Assembly: GCF_017726655.1 (NCBI RefSeq)
Contig: NZ_CP072308.1
Coordinates: 806,001 to 870,000, forward strand
DNA length: 64,000 nucleotides
Direction: 5' to 3'
From: Agrobacterium tumefaciens
Lineage (GTDB): Bacteria; Pseudomonadota; Alphaproteobacteria; Rhizobiales; Rhizobiaceae
This document shows positions 38,954 through 49,852 of the stretch, piece after piece. The notes under the pieces were generated by a model. It worked only from the letters and a program-made list of their open reading frames with translations. It did not search any database and had not been told where the DNA came from. Positions within the stretch are counted from its first letter, which is position 1, and each line of letters starts with the position of its first letter. A program made the position numbers and the translations under genes.

Positions 38954-39229
38954 ACGACAAAAGAATAAGCTTCTTCATTTTGATTGGGAAAAACCGTGAC
39001 GCCATTAAGGAGGATGGCCGCTAACGCCGTGATTTCCCGGGTTTTCCCAACGAAAACAAAAAACTTGTCCACAGTCAGCCATATCATCAAGCGGGCTTCC
39101 GGAGCGCGACAGGGACCTCGCGGGTTTCATGTTTCCCATAAAAACCCCGCAGTTGCCGGGTTTTCTCCCCTGCCCTGCGATGACGAAAAAAGCCGTGGCG
39201 AAAAAAAACGAAAAAACTTCAGAAAAGCC
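38954..39229. other. Non-coding region between tRNA-Asp and tRNA-Val promoters
   Basis: No supported gene. It contains several short inverted repeats, including AAAACCC / GGGTTTT around 39140-39163 that could act as a weak bidirectional terminator, and A-rich tracts toward tRNA-Val. Confidence 0.4.
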
Positions 39230-39258
39230 CTTGCGGTTTTTTTCCGATCCGAATACAT
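39230..39258 (+). promoter_or_regulatory. Promoter of tRNA-Val
   Basis: CTTGCG (39230-39235) and ATACAT (39253-39258) are separated by 17 bases; the predicted start lies about 35 bases before the tRNA. Confidence 0.5.
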
Positions 39259-39299
39259 CACGGCCACCGACGCGGCGGACACGATCCGAGACACGCGAA

Positions 39300-39375
39300 G
39301 GGCGATTAGCTCAGTTGGTAGAGCGCCTCGTTTACACCGAGGATGTCGGGAGTTCGAGTCTCTCATCGCCCACCA
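39300..39375 (+). tRNA. tRNA-Val (TAC)
   Basis: A 76-nt cloverleaf with acceptor GGGCGAT/ATCGCCC, D-arm TAGCTCAGTTGGTAGAGC, anticodon loop CGTTTACACCG (anticodon TAC) and T-loop GAGTTCGAGTCTC. CCA is encoded. Confidence 0.97.
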
Positions 39376-39671
39376 TTTTCCTGATCTGTTAAAATATATG
39401 CATGTGTGGCGCCGTCTTCGCTTTAGCTGGGCGGTTGATTGCACGCACAGGCCATCCGACTTTCCAACGATCTTAACTCGATGCCCTCGCGCCTCTGAGG
39501 AAGCTTCCGCACGAGTGATCTATCCCAGAGTGATACGCCTGCCCCACATTCCGACAGGCTCACGGGATCTCTGTATCACTCCGTAACACCCGGAAAAATA
39601 ACGAGATTTAGACTTTTTAAATAGATTTCAGGCATGCTTGGCTCACCGTTTCATGATGAGCGGTTGAACTG

Positions 39672-39809
39672 ATGGATGAAACCATGTCGATCGACGCGTT
39701 TGTTACACTCGCGCTTATTGCGCTGCCTGTTTATATTTTTTTCCGCTGGGTCCAGCAGGACTCAGAGAAACCAGATAGTATAAAGAGCAAAAATTCCATG
39801 GGGCGATGA
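39672..39809 (+). CDS. Possible small single-span membrane protein (45 residues)
   Basis: A 45-codon frame starting MDETMSIDAFVTLALIALPV and continuing YIFFRWVQQD, then a hydrophilic tail ending SKNSMGR. The pattern is one membrane helix (about 8-26) followed by a charged segment. There is no strong ribosome site at either ATG (39672 or 39684), and a terminator follows at 39956. The hydrophobic run argues for a gene, but I recognise no family. Confidence 0.45.
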   Translation: MDETMSIDAFVTLALIALPVYIFFRWVQQDSEKPDSIKSKNSMGR

Positions 39810-39955
39810 TCGGTTACGATCCTTCCGCAGCACCTCGCTGGACGCCGACGGACGACCATCTAAATTCCGATTCCCAAACGGCACCCCGATATTGTCGGCA
39901 CGCGTGGCGCGGCATCGGCAGGCGGATCGTTCTGACGCTGTTCCCCACAAGACGG

Positions 39956-39984
39956 AAAAGCCGGGCTCTGCCCGGCTTTTCTTT
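39956..39984. terminator. Bidirectional Rho-independent terminator
   Basis: A perfect 11-bp stem (AAAAGCCGGGC / GCCCGGCTTTT) with a 3-base loop; T-rich tail on plus and T-run on minus. It sits between the small plus-strand ORF and the end of the phytase-like pseudogene on minus, so it can serve both. Confidence 0.85.
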
Positions 39985-40005
39985 ATGCGCTTGGTGATTG
40001 GGCAA

Positions 40006-42204
40006 TCAGTTGATCGCCTTCATCTCCACCTTGAAGAAAAGCGTCTCGCCTGAGGAATCATCGACACCGTCATTGTCTGTCACGGCATAGGCCGTTCCCG
40101 CCTTGTCGAAGGTGAAGCCTTCCAGCTTGTCGACGATATAGCCGTTAGTCTGGCCCTTGAGGTCAGGCAGGAAGTCGTGGGCTTCCTGCTTGGCGACAAG
40201 CGGCAGCTCGCCACCGATTTTGCCAGGCTTCAGGTCGGCGATCGCGACGCGGTAGAGCTTCTTGATCTTGGCCTTGTCGCCGATCTGGTTGTCGCGCTCG
40301 ATGATGTAGACATATTCGCCCTGCGCGGTGATTTCAGACAAGCCAACCCAGCCTGCCTCGGTCTTGTCGAGCGGATAACGCACGGCGCCCCACTCCTTGG
40401 ACTTCGGATTATAGGAGACGAGCTTCACGAAGCCCTTCTCGTCCGTGCCCCATTCGCGCTGCACGGCCATCCACAGCGTGGCGTCATCGCCTTTGCCCAC
40501 CATGGTCACGCCTTCGAAACCGAAGCGGGTGTCACCGGTGAGGAGTTCCTTCGGTAAGGCGATCTCGGCCTTGATCTCACCCTTGGCGTTGACGTTGTAG
40601 AGCGCGTGCGGAACAAGTTTGGCGCTGTCGCCTTCCGAGGCCAGCCAGAATCCGCCCTTGCCATCCAGCGTGACGCCTTCGATATCGAGTTTCTGCGCGG
40701 CAATGCCGTCGCGCTTGACACGCAGCACGCTGCTGATGATGGCAGGCTTCCTCGTCGCGTCGATGGTGTAGATCGACGGCTGGTTGCCATAGACTGAGTC
40801 GGAGACGGCTTAGAGAATGCCAGGCTTTTCGGCATCGCCAACCAGGCCCGAAAGAGCACCCCAACCGATCGGCGCACCATCGACGGTGGCGGATACCAGC
40901 TGCGGATAGGCCGGCTCGCCTTCGGCACGTTCATAGATCATGACATGCGAGCGGGCGCCGCCATCCTCGACCAGATCAGCCTCGTTGGCCGTGACGAAAA
41001 GGTTGCGCGCGGGAATGGCGACCGCGCCTTCCGGCGAAATGCCCGAAGGCAGGAGCTGCGTCAGCAGCGGCTCTGCGCCGGTATCCTTGTAAACAGCGGC
41101 GATGGAAGCGCGCTCGGCAAGCACGAAAAAGTACTTCTGACCATCAAAGGTCGCCGTTTCGAGGCCTTCCGGCTCAATGCCCTTGGCCTTGGAGCGTTTT
41201 TCCGGATAGTGGCCAATGGCGACAACCGCGTGCTCGAGCGAAGCGCCGGCTTCATAACGGAGCTTGCCAGTCTTGTCGAAAATGGTGAAGCCGCGTGCAG
41301 CGCCCTGCCAGTCGCCCTCGTTGGCTATGACGATACGGTCATTGTCCAGCCACTTGACCGCATCCGGCTCGCGCTTGCGGCCTTCCTGCTTGTCCGTGAA
41401 TTTCAGTTGACCATCGGTCTTGGTGTCGATGCCTTCCAGATCGACGGTGCCGGCAGAGAAATGCGTCTTCACCGCGCCTGTCTTGCCGTCGATAATGACG
41501 ATATGGTTGTTTTCCTGGAGCGTCAGCGCGATCTCGCCATTGGCATTGATCGAGACGAATTCAGGCTCCGGATCCTCAGGCGAAATTTCGGCGAGACCGG
41601 TAACGTCGATCTTCTTCAGGCTCGCGCAATCGGCCACGCCGTCTTTCAGGCCAACCGTTACCAGATAACCGGCCGGCATCTGCGGCAGCGCGCCTTCATT
41701 CACCTCTTCGTCGCGCTCGTTTTCGATGGCAATCGCCGCGAAGGTCCTGTCCGGGGAAACCGCGACGGAATCGGGCTGGCCGCCGAGATCGCAGCTTACT
41801 TCGACCTTCTTGGTGGCGATATCGACCGTCACCAGCTTTCCCGACGGGTTGGCGCGGTTTTCCGAGGTATTCACGCCGGCCAGAACCTTGAGACCGGCCA
41901 CGGCAACGGAGGTCGGCTCACCTTCCAGCAATAATGCTCCGCCTGCCTTAGGGGCTTTCGCATCGGTGATGTCGATGAAACCAATGCCTCCGAGCGGGCT
42001 GTCCGAATAGATCAGCGTCTTGCCGTCTTCACTGGCGGTGATGATTTCAGCCGAGGTGACGGACTTCGTGTCCCTGTCAGCAGGCAGGTTCTTCGCAACG
42101 GGAAACGATGCGATGCGGTTAAAGACCGGCTCGGCCGCCGCCGGGAAGGCAGCGGATGTAAGCAGCGCCGCGCTCAAAGCCATATGAGAAAATCGGAACG
42201 CCAT
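40006..42204 (-). pseudogene. Esterase/phytase-like beta-propeller protein, disrupted by one in-frame stop
   Basis: The frame encodes a secreted protein of about 732 residues: a signal peptide (MAFRFSHMALSAALLTSAAF, cut near AAAEP), a large beta-propeller-like half and an esterase-like phytase (DUF/PF13449-type) C-terminal half with PEGLETATF and NIEGVTLDGKGGFW-like motifs. A single TAA at 40810-40812 (minus frame) breaks it after PGIL, and the same frame resumes with AVSDSVYGNQPSIY. A Tyr codon in the motif L-Y-AVSDS would be the expected residue there. There is no frameshift. The ribosome site AAGGGGGA precedes the ATG. It may be a recent pseudogene, a sequencing error or a readthrough site. 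Confidence 0.8.
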
Positions 42205-42285
42205 TGTAATCCCCCTTGGATTCAGAAACACCCCAAGGCTTCTGCGTCAAAGACATGACAGTGACATGACACCCAACGCCGGGAA

Positions 42286-42319
42286 TCAAAAAGCCCGGCC
42301 TTGGAGACCGGGCTTTTTT
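42286..42319. terminator. Bidirectional terminator between the phytase-like gene and hupB
   Basis: AAAAGCCCGG pairs with CCGGGCTTTT around a loop of about 9 bases, with six T on plus and five T on minus. It probably ends hupB transcription on the minus strand, about 150 bases after its stop. Confidence 0.8.
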
Positions 42320-42470
42320 GTTTCTGCGTCCATTCCGCTTATCGGAGCGCCCTCGTGGCCGGATGGAGGCCACACAGGCGCGCCATAATGGCGTTAACGC
42401 GTCAAAACATCTATCCTCGTGACCTGAAAAGCCGCTCGCCCGCCGCGGGCGTCGCGACCCTCCGGAAACC

Positions 42471-42746
42471 TTACGAGTTGACGGCGTCCTTCAGGCCCTT
42501 GCCTGCGGAGAACTTCGGAACGTTGCGAGCCGGGATATCGACTTCAGCACCCGTGGAAGGGTTACGGCCCTTGGAGGCTTCACGACGGCTGACGGAGAAG
42601 CTGCCGAAGCCGGCGAGACGGATGTCGCCACCGTTCTTCAGTTCGCTCTGTACGGTTTCGAATACGGCATCAACAGCGGAAGCAGCATCTGCCTTCGTGA
42701 GACCAGCCTTTTCGGCAACAGCAGAGACGAGCTCGTTCTTGTTCAT
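42471..42746 (-). CDS. hupB: DNA-binding protein HU
   Basis: The 91-residue histone-like nucleoid protein that bends DNA non-specifically. The sequence MNKNELVSAVAEKAGLTKAD, the core GGDIRLAGFGSFSVSRREA and GRNPSTGAEVDIPARNVPKF are classical HU, including the Pro on the DNA-intercalating arm. The ATG has AGGGGTG upstream. It follows lon by about 290 bases on the same strand, with a terminator between. The lon-hupB order is also found in E. coli. Confidence 0.98.
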   Translation of the reverse strand: MNKNELVSAVAEKAGLTKADAASAVDAVFETVQSELKNGGDIRLAGFGSFSVSRREASKGRNPSTGAEVDIPARNVPKFSAGKGLKDAVNS

Positions 42747-42874
42747 GTTTCCACCCCTTTCAATGGTTTGAAACGACTCAAATTAAGTCGGCGCAGAATA
42801 CGTTTGTATCCGCGCGCAGCAACCCAAAAGCGCTGGAATCGCCTGAAAAACAAGGGGTCTGGAGTTTTTTTCAC

Positions 42875-42903
42875 AAAAAAGGCCGACATTTCTGCCGGCC
42901 TTC
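42875..42903 (-). terminator. Rho-independent terminator after lon
   Basis: On the minus strand a 7-bp stem (AAGGCCG / CGGCCTT) with a loop of about 10 bases is followed by TTTTTTGTG. It lies about 135 bases after the lon stop. Confidence 0.75.
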
Positions 42904-43036
42904 CACATATTCGTGCCAAATTCGCATCACTTGCGCGGGGCTAAACACCGCACTCCCCTTCGAAGGGCTAACACATTGAATCTATGCGACACACGCCACG
43001 AAAGGCGATTCCCGCCTTTCGTGTACCTGTGGGCCT

Positions 43037-45454
43037 TCAATGTGCGATGGTCTGGCTGCCGTCATCAACACCTTCGACCGTTGCAATCACGGGCGTTTCG
43101 ATGCTGCCATCCCACTCGATGGGTTCCGGCTGGCGGATGAGGGCGTGCTTGATAACCTCGCCCATGCGCGATACCGGAATGATTTCCATCTCGTTCTTTA
43201 CGTTGTCCGGAATCTCCGCCAGATCCTTGGCGTTTTCTTCCGGAATCAGCACCTTCTTGATGCCGCCGCGAAGCGCTGCAAGCAGCTTTTCCTTCAGGCC
43301 ACCGATCGGCAGAACGCGACCACGAAGCGTGATCTCGCCTGTCATCGCCACATCCTTCGAAACCGGAATGCCGGTCATGATGGAGACGATGGCGGTTGCC
43401 ATGGCGACACCGGCCGACGGACCGTCCTTCGGGGTTGCCCCTTCCGGAACGTGCACGTGGATGTCGCTCTTGTCGAAACGCGGCGGTTCGATGCCGAAGT
43501 CCACGGCGCGCGAGCGGACATAGGATGCCGCCGCCGAAATGGATTCCTTCATCACTTCCTTGAGGTTGCCGGTGACCGTCATACGGCCCTTGCCCGGCAT
43601 CATCACGCCTTCGATGGTGAGCAGCTCACCGCCGACTTCCGTCCAGGCCAGACCCGTGACGACACCGACCTGATCCTCGCGCTCGGCCTCGCCGTGGCGG
43701 AACCGCGGAACGCCCAGATAATCCGGAACGTTGGCAGCGGTGACTTCCACGGACTTGACCTTGCCCTTGATGATCTCGGTGACAGCCTTGCGCGCCAGCT
43801 TCATGAGCTCGCGTTCGAAGCTGCGCACGCCCGCCTCGCGGGTGTACTGCTGGATGACGACCATCAGGGCATCATCGGTGACCGAGAATTCTTCCGGACG
43901 CAGGGCATGTTCCTTGATCGCCTTGGGCAGCAGGTGACGCTTGGCGATTTCGCGCTTTTCGTCTTCCGTGTAACCAGCGATGCGGATCACTTCCATACGG
44001 TCCATCAGCGGGCCCGGGATGTTCAGCGTGTTCGCCGTGGTGACGAACATCACGTCGGACAGGTCATATTCCACTTCCAGGTAGTGGTCCATGAAGGTGG
44101 AGTTCTGTTCCGGATCGAGAACCTCGAGCAGCGCCGACGACGGATCGCCACGGAAATCCATGCCCATCTTGTCGATTTCGTCGAGCAGGAAGAGCGGGTT
44201 TGCCTTCTTGGCCTTCTTCATCGACTGAACGATCTTGCCCGGCATGGAGCCGATATAGGTGCGGCGGTGACCGCGGATTTCCGCTTCGTCACGAACGCCA
44301 CCTAGCGCCATGCGCACATATTCGCGGCCGGTCGCCTTGGCGATCGACTTGGCGAGCGAGGTCTTGCCGACGCCGGGCGGGCCGACGAGGCACAGGATCG
44401 GGCCACGGATCTTCGTCGCACGGGCCTGTACCGCCAGATACTCGACGATCCGCTCCTTGACCTTGTCCAGACCGAAATGGTCCTGATCCAGGATCTTCTC
44501 GGCGTTGTTGAGGTCGGCCTTGATCTTGGACTTCTTGCCCCAGGGCAGGCCAAGCAGCCAGTCCAGATAGTTGCGCACGACGGTCGCTTCCGCGGACATC
44601 GGGCTCATCTGGCGCAGCTTCTTCATTTCCGCTTCGGCCTTTTCCTTGGCCTCCTTGGAAAGCTTGGTCTTGGCGATGCGCTCTTCCAGCTCGGCCATCT
44701 CGTCACGGCCGTCCTCGCCGTCGCCGAGTTCCTTCTGGATCGCCTTCATCTGCTCGTTCAGGTAATATTCGCGCTGGGTCTTCTCCATCTGACGCTTGAC
44801 GCGCGAACGGATGCGCTTTTCGACCTGAAGCACGGAAATCTCGCCTTCCATGAAGCCAAGCGCCTTTTCAAGCCGCTGCTTCACGCTGACGGTTTCCAGC
44901 ATTTCCTGCTTTTCGGTGATCTTGATCGACAGGTGAGAAGCAACCGTGTCGGCAAGCTTCGAATAATCGTCGATCTGGCCGGCAGCGCCGACAACCTCGG
45001 GCGAAATCTTCTTGTTGAGCTTCACATAGCTCTCGAATTCCGAAACGACCGAACGCGAGAGCGCCTCGATTTCGACCGGGTCTTCGGCAGGCTCCTGCAA
45101 AGGCGTCGCCGACGCTTCGTAGAAATCCTCGCGGCCGGTGTAGCTGTCGATCTGGGCGCGGCCCTTGCCTTCCACCAGCACCTTCACGGTGCCATCGGGA
45201 AGCTTCAGGAGTTGAAGCACATTGGCGACAGTGCCGACCTTGTGGATAGCTTCAGGTGCCGGATCGTCGTCGCTGGCATTGATCTGGGTGACAAGCATGA
45301 TCTGCTTGTCCGAACCCATGACTTCCTCGAGCGCACGGATGGATTTTTCCCGCCCGACGAACAGGGGAACGATCATATGCGGGAAAACGACAATGTCGCG
45401 CAGGGGAAGTACGGGATAGGTACCACCAGATGCCGCAGACGTGATGTTCGTCAT
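43037..45454 (-). CDS. lon: ATP-dependent protease Lon
   Basis: The 805-residue cytoplasmic AAA+ serine protease, which removes misfolded and regulatory proteins. The N-terminal substrate domain (from [20 protein letters not shown]) is followed by Walker [17 protein letters not shown] (about 357-370) and Walker [11 protein letters not shown]. The protease domain has the Ser in [11 protein letters not shown] and the Lys in [14 protein letters not shown]. The ATG gives the family length; 21 upstream codons in frame are not family sequence. clpX and clpP lie upstream. Confidence 0.98.
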   Translation of the reverse strand: MTNITSAASGGTYPVLPLRDIVVFPHMIVPLFVGREKSIRALEEVMGSDKQIMLVTQINASDDDPAPEAIHKVGTVANVLQLLKLPDGTVKVLVEGKGRAQIDSYTGREDFYEASATPLQEPAEDPVEIEALSRSVVSEFESYVKLNKKISPEVVGAAGQIDDYSKLADTVASHLSIKITEKQEMLETVSVKQRLEKALGFMEGEISVLQVEKRIRSRVKRQMEKTQREYYLNEQMKAIQKELGDGEDGRDEMAELEERIAKTKLSKEAKEKAEAEMKKLRQMSPMSAEATVVRNYLDWLLGLPWGKKSKIKADLNNAEKILDQDHFGLDKVKERIVEYLAVQARATKIRGPILCLVGPPGVGKTSLAKSIAKATGREYVRMALGGVRDEAEIRGHRRTYIGSMPGKIVQSMKKAKKANPLFLLDEIDKMGMDFRGDPSSALLEVLDPEQNSTFMDHYLEVEYDLSDVMFVTTANTLNIPGPLMDRMEVIRIAGYTEDEKREIAKRHLLPKAIKEHALRPEEFSVTDDALMVVIQQYTREAGVRSFERELMKLARKAVTEIIKGKVKSVEVTAANVPDYLGVPRFRHGEAEREDQVGVVTGLAWTEVGGELLTIEGVMMPGKGRMTVTGNLKEVMKESISAAASYVRSRAVDFGIEPPRFDKSDIHVHVPEGATPKDGPSAGVAMATAIVSIMTGIPVSKDVAMTGEITLRGRVLPIGGLKEKLLAALRGGIKKVLIPEENAKDLAEIPDNVKNEMEIIPVSRMGEVIKHALIRQPEPIEWDGSIETPVIATVEGVDDGSQTIAH

Positions 45455-45535
45455 ATCATTTCCTTTCCTGGTCCCTTTCGGGACACTTTGCCGGACAGCT
45501 TGGGGCATCCGGCACATTCATTTCTCGAGACTGAA

Positions 45536-45563
45536 AGTGGAGTTTCGAAACACCGATTTCAAG
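45536..45563 (-). promoter_or_regulatory. Candidate heat-shock (RpoH) promoter of lon
   Basis: On the minus strand CTTGAAA (45563-45557) and CTCCACT (45542-45536) are separated by 14 bases. The heat-shock consensus CTTGAAA-N11-16-CCCATNT is matched fully in the first box and partly in the second. Lon is a typical heat-shock gene. It lies about 80 bases before the ATG. Confidence 0.4.
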
Positions 45564-45810
45564 TCGTCGGAACAGACAGCCTTACGCAGCGGCAAGACCG
45601 AGAAACTCAACAAAACTCAGCGCTGGCTCATACTCCCGACATTCCGGTTATCCTCAAGGGTCAGGAACCGGGTCGCCGACGAATTTCACATTTCCGTCAT
45701 ATCGCGCTGCAAATCAGTTGTAAGACTTTATCAGCAAAGCGCAATCCGCTCCAAACGCAAAATCGGGCTTCATCAAGTTAGACGCAAGTTTCGCAAAGTC
45801 GCTCCAATAG

Positions 45811-45838
45811 AAAAGGCCCGCACGGATGCGGGCCTTTA
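45811..45838 (-). terminator. Rho-independent terminator after clpX
   Basis: A 10-bp stem (AAAGGCCCGC / GCGGGCCTTT) with a 6-base loop followed on the minus strand by TTTTC. It is about 26 bases after the clpX stop, so clpX and lon are separate units. Confidence 0.8.
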
Positions 45839-45864
45839 AATTCGTCCAACATTGCATCAGCCCA

Positions 45865-47142
45865 TCAGGCCGAAACGTTGGTCTTTTCTTCCTGACGGTC
45901 CGCATAGATGTAGAGCGGACGGGCGACACCGCTGACGACCTCGTCGGAAATGACGACCTCGCGTACGCCTTCCAGCGTCGGCAGTTCGAACATGGTGTCC
46001 AGCAGGATCTTTTCCATGATCGAGCGCAGGCCACGGGCACCGGTCTTGCGGGTGATCGCCTTGCGGGCGATTTCGCGCAGCGCGTCCTCGTGGAAGGTCA
46101 GTTCCACATCTTCCATCTCGAACAGGCGCTGATACTGCTTGACCAGAGCGTTCTTCGGCTCGGACAGGATCTGGATCAGCGCATCTTCATCCAGGTCTTC
46201 CAGCGTCGCCAGAACGGGCAGACGGCCAATGAATTCCGGAATGAGGCCGAACTTCACCAGATCTTCCGGCTCCAGCTCGCGCAGCACTTCGCCCACACGC
46301 CGGTCGTCTTCCGCCTTGACGGTCGCACCGAAGCCGATCGAGGTCTTTTCGCCACGGGCCGAGATGATCTTGTCGAGGCCGGCAAAGGCGCCGCCGCAGA
46401 TGAACAGGATGTTGGTCGTATCCACCTGCAGGAACTCCTGCTGCGGATGCTTGCGTCCACCCTGCGGCGGAACGGAAGCGACCGTGCCTTCCATGATCTT
46501 CAGAAGCGCCTGCTGAACGCCCTCGCCCGACACGTCGCGCGTGATGGAAGGGTTGTCCGACTTGCGGGAAATCTTGTCGACTTCGTCGATATAGACGATG
46601 CCGCGCTGAGCGCGCTCGACATTGTAATCCGCTGCCTGCAACAGCTTCAGGATGATGTTTTCCACGTCCTCGCCGACATAACCGGCTTCGGTCAGCGTCG
46701 TTGCGTCCGCCATGGTGAAGGGAACGTCGATGATGCGGGCGAGCGTCTGGGCAAGATAGGTCTTGCCGCAACCCGTCGGGCCGACGAGCATAATGTTCGA
46801 CTTCGCAAGCTCGACATCGCCATTCTTGGAGGCGTGCGCGAGGCGCTTGTAGTGGTTGTGAACGGCCACGGACAGGATCTTCTTCGCCTGCTTCTGGCCG
46901 ATGACGTATTCGTCGAGGATCTTGATGATGTCCTGCGGGGTGGGTACACCCTCGCGCGACTTCACCATCGACGTCTTGTTCTCCTCGCGGATGATGTCCA
47001 TGCACAATTCGACGCATTCATCGCAGATGAACACCGTCGGTCCGGCAATGAGTTTCCGGACTTCGTGCTGGCTCTTGCCGCAGAATGAACAATAGAGTGT
47101 ATTCTTAGAGTCGCCGCCGTTGCTGCCGCTGACTTTGCTCAT
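45865..47142 (-). CDS. clpX: ATP-dependent Clp protease ATP-binding subunit ClpX
   Basis: The 425-residue AAA+ unfoldase that feeds proteins to ClpP. The N-terminal zinc domain holds four Cys ([12 protein letters not shown] and [10 protein letters not shown]), followed by Walker [13 protein letters not shown], Walker [12 protein letters not shown], and the ClpP-docking loop SIGFGA. Length is normal. In alphaproteobacteria ClpXP degrades CtrA and other cell-cycle regulators. It follows clpP by about 290 bases. Confidence 0.98.
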   Translation of the reverse strand: MSKVSGSNGGDSKNTLYCSFCGKSQHEVRKLIAGPTVFICDECVELCMDIIREENKTSMVKSREGVPTPQDIIKILDEYVIGQKQAKKILSVAVHNHYKRLAHASKNGDVELAKSNIMLVGPTGCGKTYLAQTLARIIDVPFTMADATTLTEAGYVGEDVENIILKLLQAADYNVERAQRGIVYIDEVDKISRKSDNPSITRDVSGEGVQQALLKIMEGTVASVPPQGGRKHPQQEFLQVDTTNILFICGGAFAGLDKIISARGEKTSIGFGATVKAEDDRRVGEVLRELEPEDLVKFGLIPEFIGRLPVLATLEDLDEDALIQILSEPKNALVKQYQRLFEMEDVELTFHEDALREIARKAITRKTGARGLRSIMEKILLDTMFELPTLEGVREVVISDEVVSGVARPLYIYADRQEEKTNVSA

Positions 47143-47434
47143 ATCACTTTCCTTCCAGCACGCCGCAGGTCCGCCAAACGGATCGCGGTCAACTTACCGC
47201 CCGCAGATACGACCGCCCTTGGGGTGCATTGCCGTATCCGCCTCGTTTAACGGGGTACTAGCCGTATCAGATACAGGACCTGACAACCGGCTGCAACGAA
47301 TTCCCCATCAAAACCAAAGCTACGTCATAAAATCTCAACATAGCCTTTATATATACTAATATCGCTTTCTGTTGCCGTTGAAAGCCCCGAAATTACTTTT
47401 GCGGCTTCAAACAAACGTCAAAAAGCGGCGCGCC

Positions 47435-48067
47435 TCAATTCGCGGCGGCGCCTTCGATTTCCTGGCGCGACGTCAGGATCTTGTCGATCACGCCCCAGTC
47501 TTTCGCCTCGTCTGCATCCATGAAATGGTCGCGATCAAGGGTTTTTTCAACCTCTTCGAGCGTGCGGCCAGTGTGCTTCACATAGACTTCATTCAGACGG
47601 CGCTTCATCTTGATGATGTCGCGGGCATGGCGTTCGATATCCGAGGCCTGGCCCTGGAAGCCGCCAGACGGCTGGTGCACCATGATGCGGGCGTTCGGGG
47701 TTGCGAAACGCATTCCCTTTTCACCGGCGGCCAGAAGCAGCGAGCCCATGGATGCGGCCTGGCCGACGCAGAGCGTCGAGACCGCAGGACGGATGAACTG
47801 CATCGTATCGTAGATCGCCATGCCGGCGGTCACGACGCCACCTGGCGAATTGATGTAGAGCGCAATTTCCTTCTTCGGGTTTTCAGCCTCGAGGAAAAGC
47901 AACTGGGCGCAGACGAGCGACGCCATCTGGTCTTCCACCGGACCGGTGAGGAAAATGATGCGTTCCTTGAGAAGACGGGAAAATATGTCGTAGGAGCGTT
48001 CGCCGCGATTGGTCTGCTCAACGACCATCGGCACCAGAGCCATGGCGGTATCAACTGGATTTTTCAT
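47435..48067 (-). CDS. clpP: ATP-dependent Clp protease proteolytic subunit ClpP
   Basis: The 210-residue serine peptidase core of ClpXP/ClpAP. The catalytic Ser is in [11 protein letters not shown], His in [11 protein letters not shown] and Asp near [13 protein letters not shown]. The N-terminal [20 protein letters not shown] is the usual rhizobial form. The ATG has AAAGGAC 5 bases upstream. It is the main ClpP by its position beside clpX; other clpP genes may exist outside the window. Confidence 0.98.
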   Translation of the reverse strand: MKNPVDTAMALVPMVVEQTNRGERSYDIFSRLLKERIIFLTGPVEDQMASLVCAQLLFLEAENPKKEIALYINSPGGVVTAGMAIYDTMQFIRPAVSTLCVGQAASMGSLLLAAGEKGMRFATPNARIMVHQPSGGFQGQASDIERHARDIIKMKRRLNEVYVKHTGRTLEEVEKTLDRDHFMDADEAKDWGVIDKILTSRQEIEGAAAN

Positions 48068-48514
48068 GTCCGTCCTTTGTCAACTCTGCCCTTCGCGGAA
48101 AACCGCTCCGGAATCACTTCTAACCTTCGTTCTCCCTACATAGAGTGTCACTGCCCCGTACTTCAAGACAGGAAGCCGCATATCCTTAACGGCTCAACAG
48201 CGTTTACAGGGCTTGAGGGCCAGCACCGGCAGGCTTTTGCACCCGGTCGCCCCAACCGCAGCCACTTGTTTCCGCGCCATCAAAATTTTACCAAGACTGG
48301 CGACGACGAAAAATTTCTCCGTCGTGCACAGATATAACTTCTAACCGGCAAGAACTCGTTAGTATTTGCTGCTGATACTGAAAAACGAATTTCGGTTCCC
48401 ATTGGCGAATAGGCCCGTCCGGGCGGAATGGCAGCTCAACAATTCAGCGGGAATGACGCACGTCGTGCGACCTTGCCCGCTATTGCCGCATGATGGCGCA
48501 GATAGGATTTTGCA
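48068..48514. other. Intergenic region between divergent clpP and the diguanylate cyclase gene
   Basis: About 450 bases with no supported gene. It must contain promoters for clpP (minus) and the GGDEF gene (plus). I did not find a sufficiently strong box to name. Confidence 0.5.
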
Positions 48515-49762
48515 ATGCTGGATGCAAAGACGAGCACGCTACTGTGGGCGGCGGAAACGTTTACCCTTGCCGTGCTTTTGGGAACCCTGTGGCTGCACCG
48601 CCCTGCCCGTCGGCATAATCTCTATTTCGCGGCCGGTTTTCTCGTGACCGGCGTCGGCACCGTCATGGTCGCTTTACGTGGGGAGATTTCAAGCTTCCTG
48701 TCCATCCAGGTCGGCAACACGTTGGCGCTGGCCGCATTCGGTTTCTGGCTTGCCGGCCTCCTCACGCTGGAGCGACGCAAGCTCGCCGGCTGGATCGCGA
48801 TCCCGGCCCTGCTGTGGATCGCGGGAATGTTCGTGCCGGCTGTGCGCGACAATATGGTGGCCCGCATCCTGCTTTATCACGCCAGTGCGGCCACGGGCTA
48901 TTTCATGCTCGCAGGAATTCTTCTCGCGAGCAGTGAGCGCCGCTCGCGCAGCCGAAAGGTCCTGGCGACGATCCTGATCCTGCAGGCTTTCGCCGGCGCT
49001 ATCGTCGCCTCGATTGTCATCCCGGCCAATGCTGCTGCCCCCAATGCCATTCCGCTGACATCGGCGCTTGCGTTTTCCGGCATGCTCGGCTTCACCGCGA
49101 TCATCATGATCAGCGCCAAGATTATCATGGAGGACACGGAGGTTCGTCTACAGCGTCTCGCCATGACGGATCATCTGACGGGCGTTCTCAACCGGCGCGG
49201 CCTGCTTGAGGAATTCGATCGCATCAAAAAGCGCGCCCATGCCTCTGACCGCTACGTGGCGCTCGCTCTTTTCGACATCGATCATTTCAAGAAGATCAAC
49301 GACCGCTATGGCCACCAGTCGGGTGACGCCGTGCTCGTTCACTTCTGCTCCATTGCCCAGCGCGTTATCGGCAACCGAGGCCTCTTCGTTCGAATGGGGG
49401 GCGAGGAATTTGCTCTGGTCGCCGAGGTGGACAGCCCCTCCAGCACCGTAGCGCTGGCGGAATCCATTCGCAGCAACCTGCGCCACTCCAACATCACCGC
49501 GCGCGGTCAGGCGATCGAAGTCACGACCAGCGTTGGCATATCCGAAGCGGTCGTCAGGGATGCCGACCTCAACAAGATGATGACCGAGGCGGACCGCGCG
49601 CTTTATGCGGCCAAGAAAGCGGGGCGCAACCGCACCGTCATCCATGTGAATTCAGCCAATGTCGTCGTACCGGCCACGGATCGCGACGAAGATCCGATGG
49701 ATAACAATGCGGATCGGCAGGTCGCGGCGCTCAACCGTATAGCCGCAATTGCCAGCCGGTAA
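48515..49762 (+). CDS. Membrane-bound diguanylate cyclase (GGDEF)
   Basis: A 415-residue protein with about six hydrophobic segments in residues 5-200 and a C-terminal GGDEF domain (about 215-375) that makes cyclic di-GMP. The active site reads MGGEEFALVAEV, the metal site ALFDIDHFKKINDRYGHQ. No RxxD inhibitory site is seen five residues before GGEEF. The end is a short hydrophilic tail. The membrane part resembles no named sensor I can assign. It is transcribed divergently from clpP. Confidence 0.9.
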   Translation: MLDAKTSTLLWAAETFTLAVLLGTLWLHRPARRHNLYFAAGFLVTGVGTVMVALRGEISSFLSIQVGNTLALAAFGFWLAGLLTLERRKLAGWIAIPALLWIAGMFVPAVRDNMVARILLYHASAATGYFMLAGILLASSERRSRSRKVLATILILQAFAGAIVASIVIPANAAAPNAIPLTSALAFSGMLGFTAIIMISAKIIMEDTEVRLQRLAMTDHLTGVLNRRGLLEEFDRIKKRAHASDRYVALALFDIDHFKKINDRYGHQSGDAVLVHFCSIAQRVIGNRGLFVRMGGEEFALVAEVDSPSSTVALAESIRSNLRHSNITARGQAIEVTTSVGISEAVVRDADLNKMMTEADRALYAAKKAGRNRTVIHVNSANVVVPATDRDEDPMDNNADRQVAALNRIAAIASR

Positions 49763-49852
49763 CCCTATCACCGTTGGGTGACACCTCATGGAACGCCAAC
49801 GAGCTGTCGGACCGACCTTTTCAAAACCCGGCAGTCAGCTTAAACCATCAGC

